Origin: Caribbeanibacter sp964518305
GTDB taxonomy: Bacteria; Gemmatimonadota; Gemmatimonadetes; Palauibacterales; Palauibacteraceae
DNA length: 24,376 bases
Direction: 5' to 3'
NCBI GenBank assembly: GCA_964518305.1
Contig: CAZFDK010000042.1
Coordinates: forward strand, 1-24,376
Positions 7,019-14,702 of the stretch are shown in pieces. The translations under genes and the position numbers were made by a program. Within the stretch, counting starts at the first letter, position 1; every line of letters starts with the position of its first letter. Under the pieces are notes generated by a model. That model was not told where the DNA came from and ran no database searches. It was given only the letters and a program-made list of their open reading frames with translations.

Positions 7019-7489
7019 AGCGGACTCCTTCGTCCGGTGGCCGACACGAATGGGGTGAGTTTCGGGTCGCATTCGCGCCAGTCTGACGAGCCTGCATGGA
7101 CCCGTCGGAAACGGGATGATACGAAGGGAATCGGCGGTCGCCTCGTCAACCCCGCGCGCCAGCCGTCCGCCTCTCCACCGGAGCGGGATCCGCCGTCTCA
7201 CGGGGCTGTGCCGCCGCGGGACTCGGCTGACGAGGGCGACGGCTCGGCAGCGGCTCCGAGCTGCTGGATTCACCTCTTCAGTCTCGTTGCGTGAGCGCCA
7301 CGCCGGTGGCCGTGAACGCAGGATCGATCGAACGAAAACAGCGCGCGCCGGCGTCCGATCGTCCCTGTGCAGACGGACAACGTGCCGTACGTACCCAAAA
7401 AGACGTTGTACGGCACGCCGGTTGCCTCTCTCCGATCTCCGCGTTTCGGCCCGAACCGATCGCACGACACTCAGCAGGAGGGGAGCGCT
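7019..7489. other. Long intergenic region with little content
   Basis: This 471-bp stretch separates the small minus-strand Cys protein from a plus-strand gene, so it should hold two divergent promoters. Apart from one perfect inverted repeat at 7381-7417 and the Shine-Dalgarno of the next gene (AGGAGGGG, 7476-7483), I see no RNA gene, repeat or credible ORF. The open frames across it are Arg/Ser/Pro-rich shadows. Confidence 0.6.
7381..7417. repeat. Perfect 10-bp inverted repeat
   Basis: CGTGCCGTAC (7381-7390) and GTACGGCACG (7408-7417) are exact reverse complements separated by 17 bases. The site lies 72 bp upstream of the small gene at 7490. With no T-run and an operator-like spacing, it could be a regulator site or an RNA stem in the 5' leader. 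Which one cannot be told from sequence alone. Confidence 0.6.
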
Positions 7490-7780
7490 GTGAACGTCGA
7501 GAAGAAGATATCGGACGTCCTGAGGGGAATCGGCTTCAGTCAGGTCGCCGTCGAGGCGGCCAGGGACGATCGGCGGGACGGCCAGTTCCGGGTCACCTGT
7601 ACCGCTCCGCTCGAGGACGGCGAGATCAGCGGTGCCGTGGAGGTGGAGAAGCTGACCTGGATGTCGCTGCCCGGCGGCGAGGACCTCCGGATCCAGGAGC
7701 TGGAGGTCCGGGACCGTATGAACGACACGCTGTGGATCGGCATGGACCTCACGGCGGGACAGTCGGCCGCCAGGCAGTGA
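7490..7780 (+). CDS. Conserved-looking hypothetical protein, 96 aa
   Basis: The GTG start at 7490 has AGGAGGGG at a good distance; the upstream open frame lacks protein-like composition. The product starts VNVEKKISDVLRGIGFSQVA and continues with alternating strand-like stretches (GQFRVTCTAPLEDGEISGAV, then EDLRIQELEVRD), so it is probably a small soluble alpha/beta domain. No signal peptide, membrane segment or known motif is visible, and no function is assigned. It is convergent with the slipin gene (58-bp gap). Confidence 0.7.
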   Translation: MNVEKKISDVLRGIGFSQVAVEAARDDRRDGQFRVTCTAPLEDGEISGAVEVEKLTWMSLPGGEDLRIQELEVRDRMNDTLWIGMDLTAGQSAARQ

Positions 7781-7837
7781 CCACGCCTGTCGGAGCGATC
7801 GGCCGGAGACCGGTCGGGGACGGGACCTCGTCCGGCT

Positions 7838-8611
7838 CTAGTCGGCGTCCCCTCCCCCCGCGCCGCTTTCCCTGAATGGCCGACTGAAGTCCATGGGCAT
7901 GGGGAGGAACGCGAAGGTGGTTCGCTCCTCGCTCACGTCGGCCATGGTCTGCAGGTAGCGTAGCTGGAGGGCGGCCGGGGCCTCGCCCATCATCTCGGCG
8001 GCCTGGACCAGCCGCTCGGCGGCCTCGTACTCTCCCTGGGCGTTGATGACGTTCGCGCGGCGGTCCCGCTCACTCTCGGCCTGGTTGGCCATGGCCCGCT
8101 TCATGTTCTCCGGCAGGATCACGTCCCGGACCTCCACGGAGGTCACCTTGATGCCCCAGGGGTCCGTCTGCCGGTCGATGATCTCCTGGATGTTCTTGTT
8201 CACCATCTCCCGCTCCGCCAGGAGCTCGTCCAGCTCCACTTCGCCGACCGTGCTGCGGAGCGCGGTCTGAGCGAGCCGGCTCGTGGCGGAGCGATACTCC
8301 TCCACCTCGATGACTGCCTGCTCGGCATCCATCACACGAAAGAAGACGATGGCGTCGACCTGGACGGTGACGTTGTCCTTCGTGATGACCTCCTGGGGGG
8401 TCACGTTGATAGTGAGCACGCGCATGTCCACGCGCTCAATCCTGTCGATGAACGGTATGAGGACGATGAGTCCCGGCCCCTTGACCCCCTGAAACTTCCC
8501 CAGGCGGAAGACCACGGCGCGTTCGTACTCGCGAAGGATCTTGAAGATCTGGGGGAGGACGACCACCGCCAGCACGGCAATGGTTCCGAGCCATGTCAGG
8601 ATGGACTCCAT
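7838..8611 (-). CDS. Slipin (stomatin/prohibitin SPFH-family membrane protein)
   Basis: This 257-residue protein has one N-terminal membrane segment (about 5-22), then YERAVVFRLGKFQGVKGPGL, the SPFH-domain opening of bacterial stomatin homologues (slipins). The conserved DPWGIKVTSVEVRDV and LPENMKRAMANQAESERDRR follow, then a short coiled-coil (INAQGEYEAAERLVQAAEMM). Slipins assemble into membrane-attached oligomers and are usually paired with an NfeD-type partner or membrane protease. Neither is next to this gene. The ATG at 8611 has GGAGGGGAG upstream and a predicted promoter at 8651-8679. The length and motifs are complete. Confidence 0.9.
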   Translation of the reverse strand: MESILTWLGTIAVLAVVVLPQIFKILREYERAVVFRLGKFQGVKGPGLIVLIPFIDRIERVDMRVLTINVTPQEVITKDNVTVQVDAIVFFRVMDAEQAVIEVEEYRSATSRLAQTALRSTVGEVELDELLAEREMVNKNIQEIIDRQTDPWGIKVTSVEVRDVILPENMKRAMANQAESERDRRANVINAQGEYEAAERLVQAAEMMGEAPAALQLRYLQTMADVSEERTTFAFLPMPMDFSRPFRESGAGGGDAD

Positions 8612-8650
8612 TTGCTCGCTCCCCTCCGCTTGAAGATTCGGGCCCCCTCT

Positions 8651-8679
8651 TTCGTACCGGAAGTTGCCCTCGTCTGCAA
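8651..8679 (-). promoter_or_regulatory. Predicted promoter of the slipin gene
   Basis: Minus strand TTGCAG (8679-8674), 17-bp spacer, TACGAA (8656-8651). It lies 40-70 bp before the ATG and shares the TACG -10 style with two other promoters in the window. Confidence 0.45.
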
Positions 8680-8765
8680 CGCATCCGAAGGATCAAGCGT
8701 GTTGACCACCGGCCTTCAGGGTATGCGGAACGGCAACACATCCGGCGACAACACCGGCCCCCACA

Positions 8766-8815
8766 GGTACGATATTATTCTCCTATTTTTATGCAGATCA
8801 TATAGTTAAGTACTA
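8766..8815. other. AT-rich island in the slipin/remnant intergenic region
   Basis: About 50 bp here are mostly A/T (for example GATATTATTCTCCTATTTTT, then ATCATATAGTTAAG), in sharp contrast to the GC-rich surroundings. The island sits upstream of the decayed gene at 8901, roughly where its promoter would be. It may be an old promoter or silencer-binding region, or a junction scar. Confidence 0.55.
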
Positions 8816-8900
8816 CCTCCTCCCACACGTAGATCATCGTACGGAGATAGCGCGACGTGGGTCCAGGTCTCACCCCCTCACCAGCACCGGGGGTGGATGG

Positions 8901-10289
8901 ATGACGGAGCGCGAGCCCCGGTTCCGACTCCGGACGCTCGGCGACCTGGCCCCGCGAACCGGCCGCCTCGAGGTCGACCTGTGGGCGTACGACCGCGCCC
9001 TGGAGGAGGGCGATCACGAGCGTGCGGTCGAGCTCTACGACGGCGGCTTCCTCGAAGGCTTCAACGGGGACGTGAGCCGCGAGCTCCTGATCCACGCGCT
9101 GGTGGGCGACGGCCACGGCGAGGGCTCGGCGCCGAGTCGCACCCCTGCGGGCATGCCGTACGCGGCGACGGCGACACCACCCGGATCACCGGACGACCCT
9201 ACGACGAGCACCCGCTGGACTTCTCTCCCGACGGCCGGCTTCTGCTGTACAGCTCCGGCGTCGAAGCACGGGAGGGAGAGCGCCACGACCTCTACGCCGG
9301 CATCCTGAATCCGAAGAGCGTGCGACGCCGGATGCTGGAGCCCGCGGAGCTGACGCGCGTGAAGTACGGGGACTGGTCGCCCTGCGGGGCCCGCCTCGCG
9401 CTGGCAGGCGCTCCCGAGGGAGGCGACCGGGAGGTGTGGGTCGCACCGGTCGAGGGGGGTCGAAGCGTGAACGTGTCGGGACACCCCGCCCGGGACGATG
9501 AGCCCGCCTGGTCTCCCGAGGCCGACCGGATCGCGTTCACGTCCCACCGCAGCGGGAACACCGACGTCTTCATCGTCCGTCCGGACGGAACGGAGCTGCG
9601 CCAGCTCACCCACCATCCAGCTCCCGACCACGATCCCGTCTGACTGTCCAGCAGTGACCTGGCGTTCGTGTCGGAGCGGAAAGAGGGATCCGACCTCTGG
9701 TGCTACTTCCTCCCGAACGGCGAGCTCCGACGGATCACGGACCTCGGCGACGTGAAGGAAACGGTCTCCGCCGATCTCCGGGAACCCGGACGGTGGATCG
9801 ATTCCGTGCGGATCCGGACGGACCGGAAACGGGTGGTCCCCGGCGAATACCTCGACCTCCGGGCCGAGGTCTTCGACGCCCGGGGACGGCGCCGTTCGGC
9901 GGCGGACACGACGCTTCGGTGGAGCATCTCGGACTCCGCCGGCGTCAGCCGGCCCGACGATGGAGCACTTCATCGGATCCGCCCCGATCGGCGGGATCGA
10001 GGTCCACTCGCGGGGTCCGTTCGTGCCGGTGCGTCGAGGCGGTCGGCCGAGGGCCGTGCCGCATCCCTTCGATCCCGGCGAGTGGCACCGGTACACGCTA
10101 CAGATCTCCCCGGACGGTGCTCTGTGGGTGCCCGTGGACGGAGTGCTCCTGCGGCGATCCTCCCGAGATGCGGTCGATCCCGAGGAGGCCCCCAGAGCTC
10201 ACCTGACCCTCTACGGACGCTCCGACAACACGGACGTCCTGTTCGGACCCGTCCACGTCTTCGACGGGCCTCGATTCCGCCTCGAGTAG
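8901..10289 (+). pseudogene. Decayed BTAD / TolB-like propeller regulator gene
   Basis: The ATG at 8901 opens with FRLRTLGDLAP, like the start of SARP/BTAD regulators, then jumps straight to VDLWAYDRALEEGDHERAVE and LYDGGFLEGF, the BTAD tetratricopeptide region. The DNA-binding part between them is missing. Near 9140 the coding signal moves to another frame and becomes a TolB/WD40-like propeller (PLDFSPDGRLLLYSS, DEPAWSPEADRIAFTSHRSG). A TGA at 9641-9643 stands where such repeats have Trp (DPV-stop), and homology resumes in the same frame (DLAFVSERKEGSDLW). An Ig-like stretch follows (VPGEYLDLRAEVFDARGR). Near 9960 the frame shifts again into a lectin-like end (GEWHRYTLQISPDGALWVPV) that stops at 10289. 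One deletion, two frame changes and a stop make this a pseudogene. Module names come from motif resemblance. Confidence 0.75.
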
Positions 10290-10472
10290 CGTATCCTGCG
10301 ACGACCGCCCGTTTCCTGACGGTCGTACCTCCCCCTTTGTGACGGCTCTCTGACGGCCGGCTGGCAGTGATGTACGTGCCCGAGCACGGAAAACGCCGGC
10401 AGCGCGCCGGGGCCGGACACCAGTTCTGCCAGGATCCAGAGGACACGAACAATCACCGGCGAGGGAGGCCCG

Positions 10473-11114
10473 GTGTCGAATCTGCGCTTCGTAACGGCGG
10501 TCCTCTTCATCGCGACGCTCGTCGCTCTTCCCGCACACTCGACCGCCCAGGAATCGGACGACGGCTCGTCGGACAGCGCCGTTCTCCTCATTCCGCACGG
10601 CGGGGCGTACCTGCCGGGTGTCGACGGACTCGGTGACATCAAGACCGGAGTCGACTCCCTGCTGGAGGGGCAGGACATGACTCTGGTGCTCGGTGGAACC
10701 CTGCAGTTCGCCTCGCCAGACGGCCCGCTCAACTTCAGGATCAGCGGCGTCCGGACCACGGCGAGGGTGGTAAGCACCGAAGAGGTGGGGGGCGATCAGG
10801 CGCGCACGGAAGACTTCATGGCGATCACGGGCGACCTCGTCCTTCGTCCCATCCCGCGATTCCTCGTCCAGCCCTATATCCTAAGGGGCGCCGGAGCGCA
10901 CGGCACCGGGATCGCAGGAGAGAGTGCGGGAAGCACCGACGCCGAGGAATGGAACTTCATCGGCAAAGTCGGCGGTGGTGTGGACGTGCGCATCGGAACC
11001 CGCGGCGTGGTGGTCTCCGCCGAAGTCGTGGACTGCCTCTCGGGCTTCGGCGACGACGGAGATCTGTCCCACGATGCCCTGGCACTGGTGGGACTCGGCG
11101 TGCCGATCTTCTGA
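10473..11114 (+). CDS. Secreted, probably outer-membrane or periplasmic beta-rich protein
   Basis: This is a 213-residue protein with a clear Sec signal peptide (RFVTAVLFIATLVALPAHST, then AQ; cleavage near residue 26). The mature part alternates short strands rich in Gly and aliphatic residues (DMTLVLGGTLQFASPDGPL, DLVLRPIPRFLVQPYILRGA, VGGGVDVRIGTRGVVVSAEV) and ends ALALVGLGVPIF with a C-terminal Phe. That is the look of a small outer-membrane beta-barrel. The GTG start has GAGGGAGG just upstream. The family is not identified and there is no operon partner. It lies directly after the decayed gene and is convergent with the ORF at 11139. Confidence 0.8.
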   Translation: MSNLRFVTAVLFIATLVALPAHSTAQESDDGSSDSAVLLIPHGGAYLPGVDGLGDIKTGVDSLLEGQDMTLVLGGTLQFASPDGPLNFRISGVRTTARVVSTEEVGGDQARTEDFMAITGDLVLRPIPRFLVQPYILRGAGAHGTGIAGESAGSTDAEEWNFIGKVGGGVDVRIGTRGVVVSAEVVDCLSGFGDDGDLSHDALALVGLGVPIF

Positions 11115-11138
11115 TCCGCGCGCTCGGCGGTCCCTCCG

Positions 11139-11474
11139 TCACCGGACCTCGATCTCCGAGCGGGGGTCCGGCTCCGTCCACACCTCTCGGACGAGCGTCC
11201 CGCCCTCCTCGGCGTCGGAGATGACCGCCGAGCGCTCCAGCAGCTCCTCCAGCTCCTCGCGGCGCTCCACATCACCGCGCACGGTGAACACGAAAAGGCC
11301 CTCCTGCACCCAGTAGACGCCCGCCACCTCGGTGCGCTGAGGGGGATCGAACCGGTCCTCGTCCCACCGCCGCTCGAACCCGCTCTCCTCCAGCGCGTCG
11401 TCCAGAACGCCGGGACGGATCTCCCACGGGCGACCGGGATCGACCTGACAGCGAACCAGGGCGTTGCGGATCAT
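11139..11474 (-). CDS. Hypothetical protein, 111 aa
   Basis: The product begins MIRNALVRCQVDPGRPWEIR and is acidic and soluble, with predicted strand/helix alternation (VAGVYWVQEGLFVFTVRGDV, then RREELEELLERSAVI). It has no signal peptide or membrane segment and only one Cys, and I recognise no family. The ATG at 11474 lacks a clear Shine-Dalgarno sequence, but codon use is normal for the window. It is convergent with the secreted protein on its left (24-bp gap) and divergent from the bactofilin on its right. Confidence 0.65.
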   Translation of the reverse strand: MIRNALVRCQVDPGRPWEIRPGVLDDALEESGFERRWDEDRFDPPQRTEVAGVYWVQEGLFVFTVRGDVERREELEELLERSAVISDAEEGGTLVREVWTEPDPRSEIEVR

Positions 11475-11769
11475 GGCGGCTCAGAGCCCCGTCCCGACGG
11501 TCGATGGACGACTCTCGGACCTCCGGACCCTCGCCTACAACTGCGGTGGTGGCGGGGAAAATTACAAGCGGAGCAGGCGATCCCACGGCTTCGCTCCCGA
11601 AGCCCGCTCCCTTCGTCCCCACAGGCCTCGCCCGGGAGCGTGCGAGGCTGCCGACATTCCCTACCTTTGACGCGAACCGTACCGTCGGAGCGACGGCCGG
11701 CGGGCTCCCGAGACCATGCACGGATCAGGATGGAGCCGGAGTCCACGCAAGGAAGGACGGAGGAAACGG
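11475..11769. other. Divergent intergenic region
   Basis: This 295-bp gap lies between the minus-strand hypothetical and the bactofilin, and should hold both promoters. I see the bactofilin Shine-Dalgarno (GGAGG near 11759) but no convincing -35/-10 pair, repeat or RNA. The open frame that extends the bactofilin upstream to 11716 is basic and has no better start signal. Confidence 0.5.
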
Positions 11770-12312
11770 ATGTGGAATCGAGACGAGGAGAAGGACGAGG
11801 AGCCGATGGAGACCACTGAGCCACGATCGGACGCGTCCGCCACCGGCGATCATCGAGGCTCGGCCGGGGGCGATTCCCCGGCCATCATCGGCAAGTCGAT
11901 CACCATCCAGGGCGAGGTGACCGGCGACGAGGACCTCACCATCCAGGGACACGTCGACGGCTCGGTGAGCCTCGACGAGCACGCCGTGACGGTCGGCCCG
12001 GACGGGAAGGTGGACGCCGACATCATCGCGCGAGTGATCACCGTGGAGGGCCACGTCGACGGCGACCTCGACGCCGACGATCAGATCGTCCTGCGGGGAT
12101 CCGCCCGCGTGGAGGGCGACATCTCAGCGCCGCGTGTCGTGCTGGAGGACGGCTCCTACTTCCGAGGCGCGGTGGACATGGGCACCGAGTCGAAGGGGGG
12201 CGGTTCCGGAACGGCCGGGGGTTCGTCCTACGGACCGACGCCGTCAGCTGCCGGCGACGGGTCGAGCGGCGACGTGGAGGACGAGGACGGCGTCCCCGAC
12301 GACGAGACCTGA
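11770..12312 (+). CDS. Bactofilin (DUF583 polymer-forming cytoskeletal protein)
   Basis: This 180-residue protein is of the bactofilin type: a central right-handed beta-helix (about residues 38-138) flanked by disordered tails. Seen: SPAIIGKSITIQGEVTGDED, then repeated turns LTIQGHVDGSVSL, VTVGPDGKVDADI, VITVEGHVDGDL and VLRGSARVEGDIS, with the regular spacing of Gly and aliphatics expected of helix rungs. Bactofilins self-assemble without nucleotide into membrane-associated filaments that place wall enzymes or organise shape. Both tails are very acidic or Gly/Ser-rich. The ATG at 11770 follows GGAGG at about 6 bases. The next gene starts 11 bp after the stop, so the two are almost certainly one transcript. 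Confidence 0.93.
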   Translation: MWNRDEEKDEEPMETTEPRSDASATGDHRGSAGGDSPAIIGKSITIQGEVTGDEDLTIQGHVDGSVSLDEHAVTVGPDGKVDADIIARVITVEGHVDGDLDADDQIVLRGSARVEGDISAPRVVLEDGSYFRGAVDMGTESKGGGSGTAGGSSYGPTPSAAGDGSSGDVEDEDGVPDDET

Positions 12313-12323
12313 GCCCGCTGCCG

Positions 12324-12977
12324 GTGGACTGGCTGCGCAGGATCCGGGGCCTCTTCTCCCCGGCCGAGGAGCCGACCGAGGAACCCGAGCCCGACCGGGG
12401 CCCAATGGAGCGCTCAGCCCCCGGCATCCGGGCCATGTTCGAGCGGCTCAGCGAGGAGGACAGCTGCGCCGTCCTGGATCTCGGATCCGCCGCGGGACAG
12501 AGCCTGCAGATCCTACGACGCTTCGCCGGACGCGTTCGGTTCGCGGATCTGCTGGCGGTGCGGGCCGAAAACGGGTTTCCCGCGGCTCTCGAAGCCCTTC
12601 CCTCCGATCCCGAGCGTCCCTTCGACCTGATCTTCACCTGGAACGCCCTGGACCGGCTTCGTCCGAGAGAGCGGGACCGCCTGATGGAGCGGCTCTCGGA
12701 GATCAGCGCCCCCGAGGCCCGCCTTCACACCATCGTGGGCACAGCCGACACCCCCCACAGCGACGACGGCGAGATCCCCTACCGGTTCGGGCTCCTCGGT
12801 GTGGACCGGATTCGCTACGAGCTCTCCGGCCGGACGGAGCCCTACCGGGAAGAGCTCCTCCCCGCCGATGTTGAGGAGCTGCTCGATCCGTTCACCGTCT
12901 CACGCGGATACACGCTCAAGTCCGGACTCCGGGAGTACGTGGCGGTCCGCGGAGGCCGGCGAGGCAGAAGCGACTGA
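12324..12977 (+). CDS. SAM-dependent methyltransferase-like protein
   Basis: This is a 217-residue protein with a class I methyltransferase core. Motif I is VLDLGSAAGQS (about 50-60), and a motif IV-like region is PFDLIFTWNALDRLRPRERD (about 99-118). Motif I has Ala-Ala where typical enzymes have Gly-x-Gly, so SAM binding or catalysis is not certain. The N-terminus (DWLRRIRGLFSP, then an acidic linker) may be a membrane-associating amphipathic helix. The C-terminal half is unusual and could carry substrate specificity. The GTG start is 11 bp after the bactofilin stop, without its own Shine-Dalgarno, which suggests translational coupling. A link to bactofilin filaments or envelope chemistry is inference from position only. 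Confidence 0.7.
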   Translation: MDWLRRIRGLFSPAEEPTEEPEPDRGPMERSAPGIRAMFERLSEEDSCAVLDLGSAAGQSLQILRRFAGRVRFADLLAVRAENGFPAALEALPSDPERPFDLIFTWNALDRLRPRERDRLMERLSEISAPEARLHTIVGTADTPHSDDGEIPYRFGLLGVDRIRYELSGRTEPYREELLPADVEELLDPFTVSRGYTLKSGLREYVAVRGGRRGRSD

Positions 12978-12999
12978 CCCGTCCGACGAGCGGTCAGTC
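12972..12999. terminator. Shared hairpin at convergent gene ends
   Basis: GACTGACC (12972-12979) and GGTCAGTC (12992-12999) form a perfect 8-bp stem with a 12-base loop. The left arm contains the TGA of the methyltransferase-like gene, and the right arm contains the TGA (reverse strand) of the 79-residue ORF. It can therefore fold in either transcript. There is no T-tract, so its strength as an intrinsic terminator is uncertain. Confidence 0.5.
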
Positions 13000-13233
13000 C
13001 TCACGCCGCGTCGTGCCGTCCGTCTCGTGACGGCGATAGAACATCAAGTGAGCATGGACGAACTCGGCGAAGGCCTTCTCGAACCTCACCCTCGGTGACC
13101 CGGCCAGGCTCACCTTCAGCTGGTCCCTGAGGCGCTCCGGAAGCTGCTCCCACGCGTCCGGGACCCGCTCGCCCGGCTCCAGGTGGTCGTCCACCGATCG
13201 CAGCGCGTTGGCCATCTCCCGGCTGAATCTCAT
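12994..13233 (-). CDS. Hypothetical protein, 79 aa
   Basis: This is a small, mostly helical soluble protein: MRFSREMANALRSVDDHLEP, then ERLRDQLKVSLAGSPRVRF and FAEFVHAHLMFYRRHE. The ATG at 13233 has a GGGG-containing Shine-Dalgarno at about 6 bases; the open frame upstream to 13290 adds a basic stretch that looks non-coding. No family is recognised, and there are no Cys or membrane segments. It converges on the methyltransferase-like gene with only 16 bp between stops. Confidence 0.6.
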   Translation of the reverse strand: MRFSREMANALRSVDDHLEPGERVPDAWEQLPERLRDQLKVSLAGSPRVRFEKAFAEFVHAHLMFYRRHETDGTTRRED

Positions 13234-13665
13234 CTGCGCCCCTGGCTGACGTGAGCGTTCCTGGCCTCCGACCGTCCGGCGGGAGAACACACAGTTTCAC
13301 GTACCGTACCGTACGGGTCCTGCTCGTGACCCCTACCGCTCCACGGTCCTCAGTCCTCATTCAGCGGGAGGCCCTCCGTCGGTCGCCGCAGAATGCCACA
13401 CTCCTTTCAGAGTGCAGGGGGAGCCGCCCCGCTCGGGCGGGCCGCGGGGCGCGGGGCAGGCACCCTCACCGGGCCGTCGCCTGCCGTGCGCAGAATCCAG
13501 GTGGCCAAGCGGCGGCAGCCAGGAGCCATGTGGAGTCGGTATGTGACGTCATCCGGACCCCGGTCGTCTTGACGGCGGAGAGAGCCGAGAGGGGAAAGGC
13601 TCCCTTCGCGGCCTCGTTGCTGCGTTCGAACAGGGCGCGCGATCCTGCAGAGGGAGGAGTGCCAG
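13234..13665. other. Intergenic region without recognisable features
   Basis: This 432-bp region has divergent genes on either side. It contains a short tandem of CGTAC-like units (13303-13316) and a very GC-rich patch (13423-13460). Open frames across it on both strands are Arg/Ser/Pro-rich shadows. I see no tRNA, RNA motif or promoter that I would defend. Confidence 0.55.
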
Positions 13666-13911
13666 ATGAGCTCGACAGAGACTGCGTCGGACACGTCCCC
13701 GCAAAGGCGGCTGCTGCCCTCGCGCTGGGCGGAGCTCGGAGCGAGAGCTGTCGGCTGGCTGTTCGGAGGCTCCCACGGCAACGGCGACTCGACGCTGGAG
13801 GCGGCCCCGAAGCGTGGAGAGCGGCCGAGAGCGGTCAGCAGCGCCACGGACAGCGACTCGGCCCGAAAGCTCCGGTTCTGGTTCACCGAAAGGAATCGGG
13901 GCACCCTGTAG
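13666..13911 (+). CDS. Possible small protein, 81 aa
   Basis: The ATG at 13666 is preceded by GGGAGGAG at about 6 bases, which is the main support. The product (MSSTETASDTSPQRRLLPSR, a short hydrophobic patch VGWLFGG, then a basic, Ser-rich tail) has no recognisable fold and could be disordered. The opposite strand is also open here. I keep it only because of the good ribosome-binding site. Confidence 0.35.
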   Translation: MSSTETASDTSPQRRLLPSRWAELGARAVGWLFGGSHGNGDSTLEAAPKRGERPRAVSSATDSDSARKLRFWFTERNRGTL

Positions 13912-14091
13912 AGCGCGTGGGAAGCGCCCACTCCGGCCCGGGAGCGCCGCCCGTCCCTGCAAGGGCGACGCAGCATCGTCGCGCTGATCGCGCGCTCGAC
14001 CGCCGGCCGACCTCGCATTCCACGGTCCACCGGTCGTGAGAGGGCCCGTGTGCGCCGGCTGGAATTCGAACCGCGGAAACGAGGCCTCGAC

Positions 14092-14595
14092 GTGACCGAA
14101 GAGTATCGCATCCCGACCTACCGCGTCCGAGCAGAGCTGCTCCTCGCCGGCCAGGAGACGATGCCCGCAGACCTGTATCTCGGGGAGCAGTCCGAGCGAG
14201 AGCTGGGCCGGGAGCGCCCCCTGGACCTCTTCAACGGCAAGAAGAGCTTCTTTCCGGTGAAGCTCCCGAAGGACGGAACCGCCCTGATAAGACGGACGGC
14301 CGTGCTCGTGGCGTCCCTCACGGCGGAGGACGCCCGCGAGAACGATCCCAGGGCTGTCGAGCTCCTCGCCGAGGCCCGGACCGAGGGCACCGACGCCCGC
14401 GAGGTCGACGTGGAAGTGCTCCTGGAGGAGGGGACGCGAATCACGGGGACGGTGGCCTACGTCCTCCCTCGCGGCGAGCGTCGACTCCAGGACTTCCTGA
14501 ACAACTCGGAGACCTTCTTCCGTGTCTGGGACGGAGAGACCCTGCGCCTGGTCAACGGCGATCGGGCCGTGACGATCACCGCCCGGTCGGACTGA
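14092..14595 (+). CDS. Hypothetical protein upstream of the PilT-type ATPase
   Basis: The GTG at 14092 has GAGG about 8 bases upstream and starts VTEEYRIPTYRVRAELLLAG, giving 167 residues. An ATG/GTG further upstream (14050) adds a basic leader without protein character. The sequence alternates strands and helices: ETMPADLYLGEQS; LDLFNGKKSFFPVKLPKDGT; TRITGTVAYVLPRGERRLQD; FLNNSETFFRVWDGETLRLV. The last part reads like a small beta-barrel domain that acts on a short product. I recognise no named family. It is 107 bp before the PilT-type gene on the same strand, so a joint role in a pilus or motility system is plausible but unproven. Confidence 0.75.
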   Translation: MTEEYRIPTYRVRAELLLAGQETMPADLYLGEQSERELGRERPLDLFNGKKSFFPVKLPKDGTALIRRTAVLVASLTAEDARENDPRAVELLAEARTEGTDAREVDVEVLLEEGTRITGTVAYVLPRGERRLQDFLNNSETFFRVWDGETLRLVNGDRAVTITARSD

Positions 14596-14702
14596 CGGCC
14601 CGGTTCGGCCATCCGAAGGGCGCCGGATCCCCGCCCGCCCCTCCCGCCGGAGGACGTTCAGCGGACGACTTCCCCACGTCAGAAGAGAAGGAATACGGCT
14701 AC

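Noticed and set aside
9641..9643. In-frame TGA read as selenocysteine or recoded Trp
   Set aside because: Trp would fit the propeller repeat, but other genes in the window use TGA as a normal stop. The same locus has two more frame breaks and a deletion, so a nonsense mutation in a pseudogene is simpler.
14060..14076. tRNA T-arm-like GGTTCGAATTCC on the minus strand
   Set aside because: The flanking bases do not form the five-pair T stem, and no acceptor or anticodon arm is found nearby.
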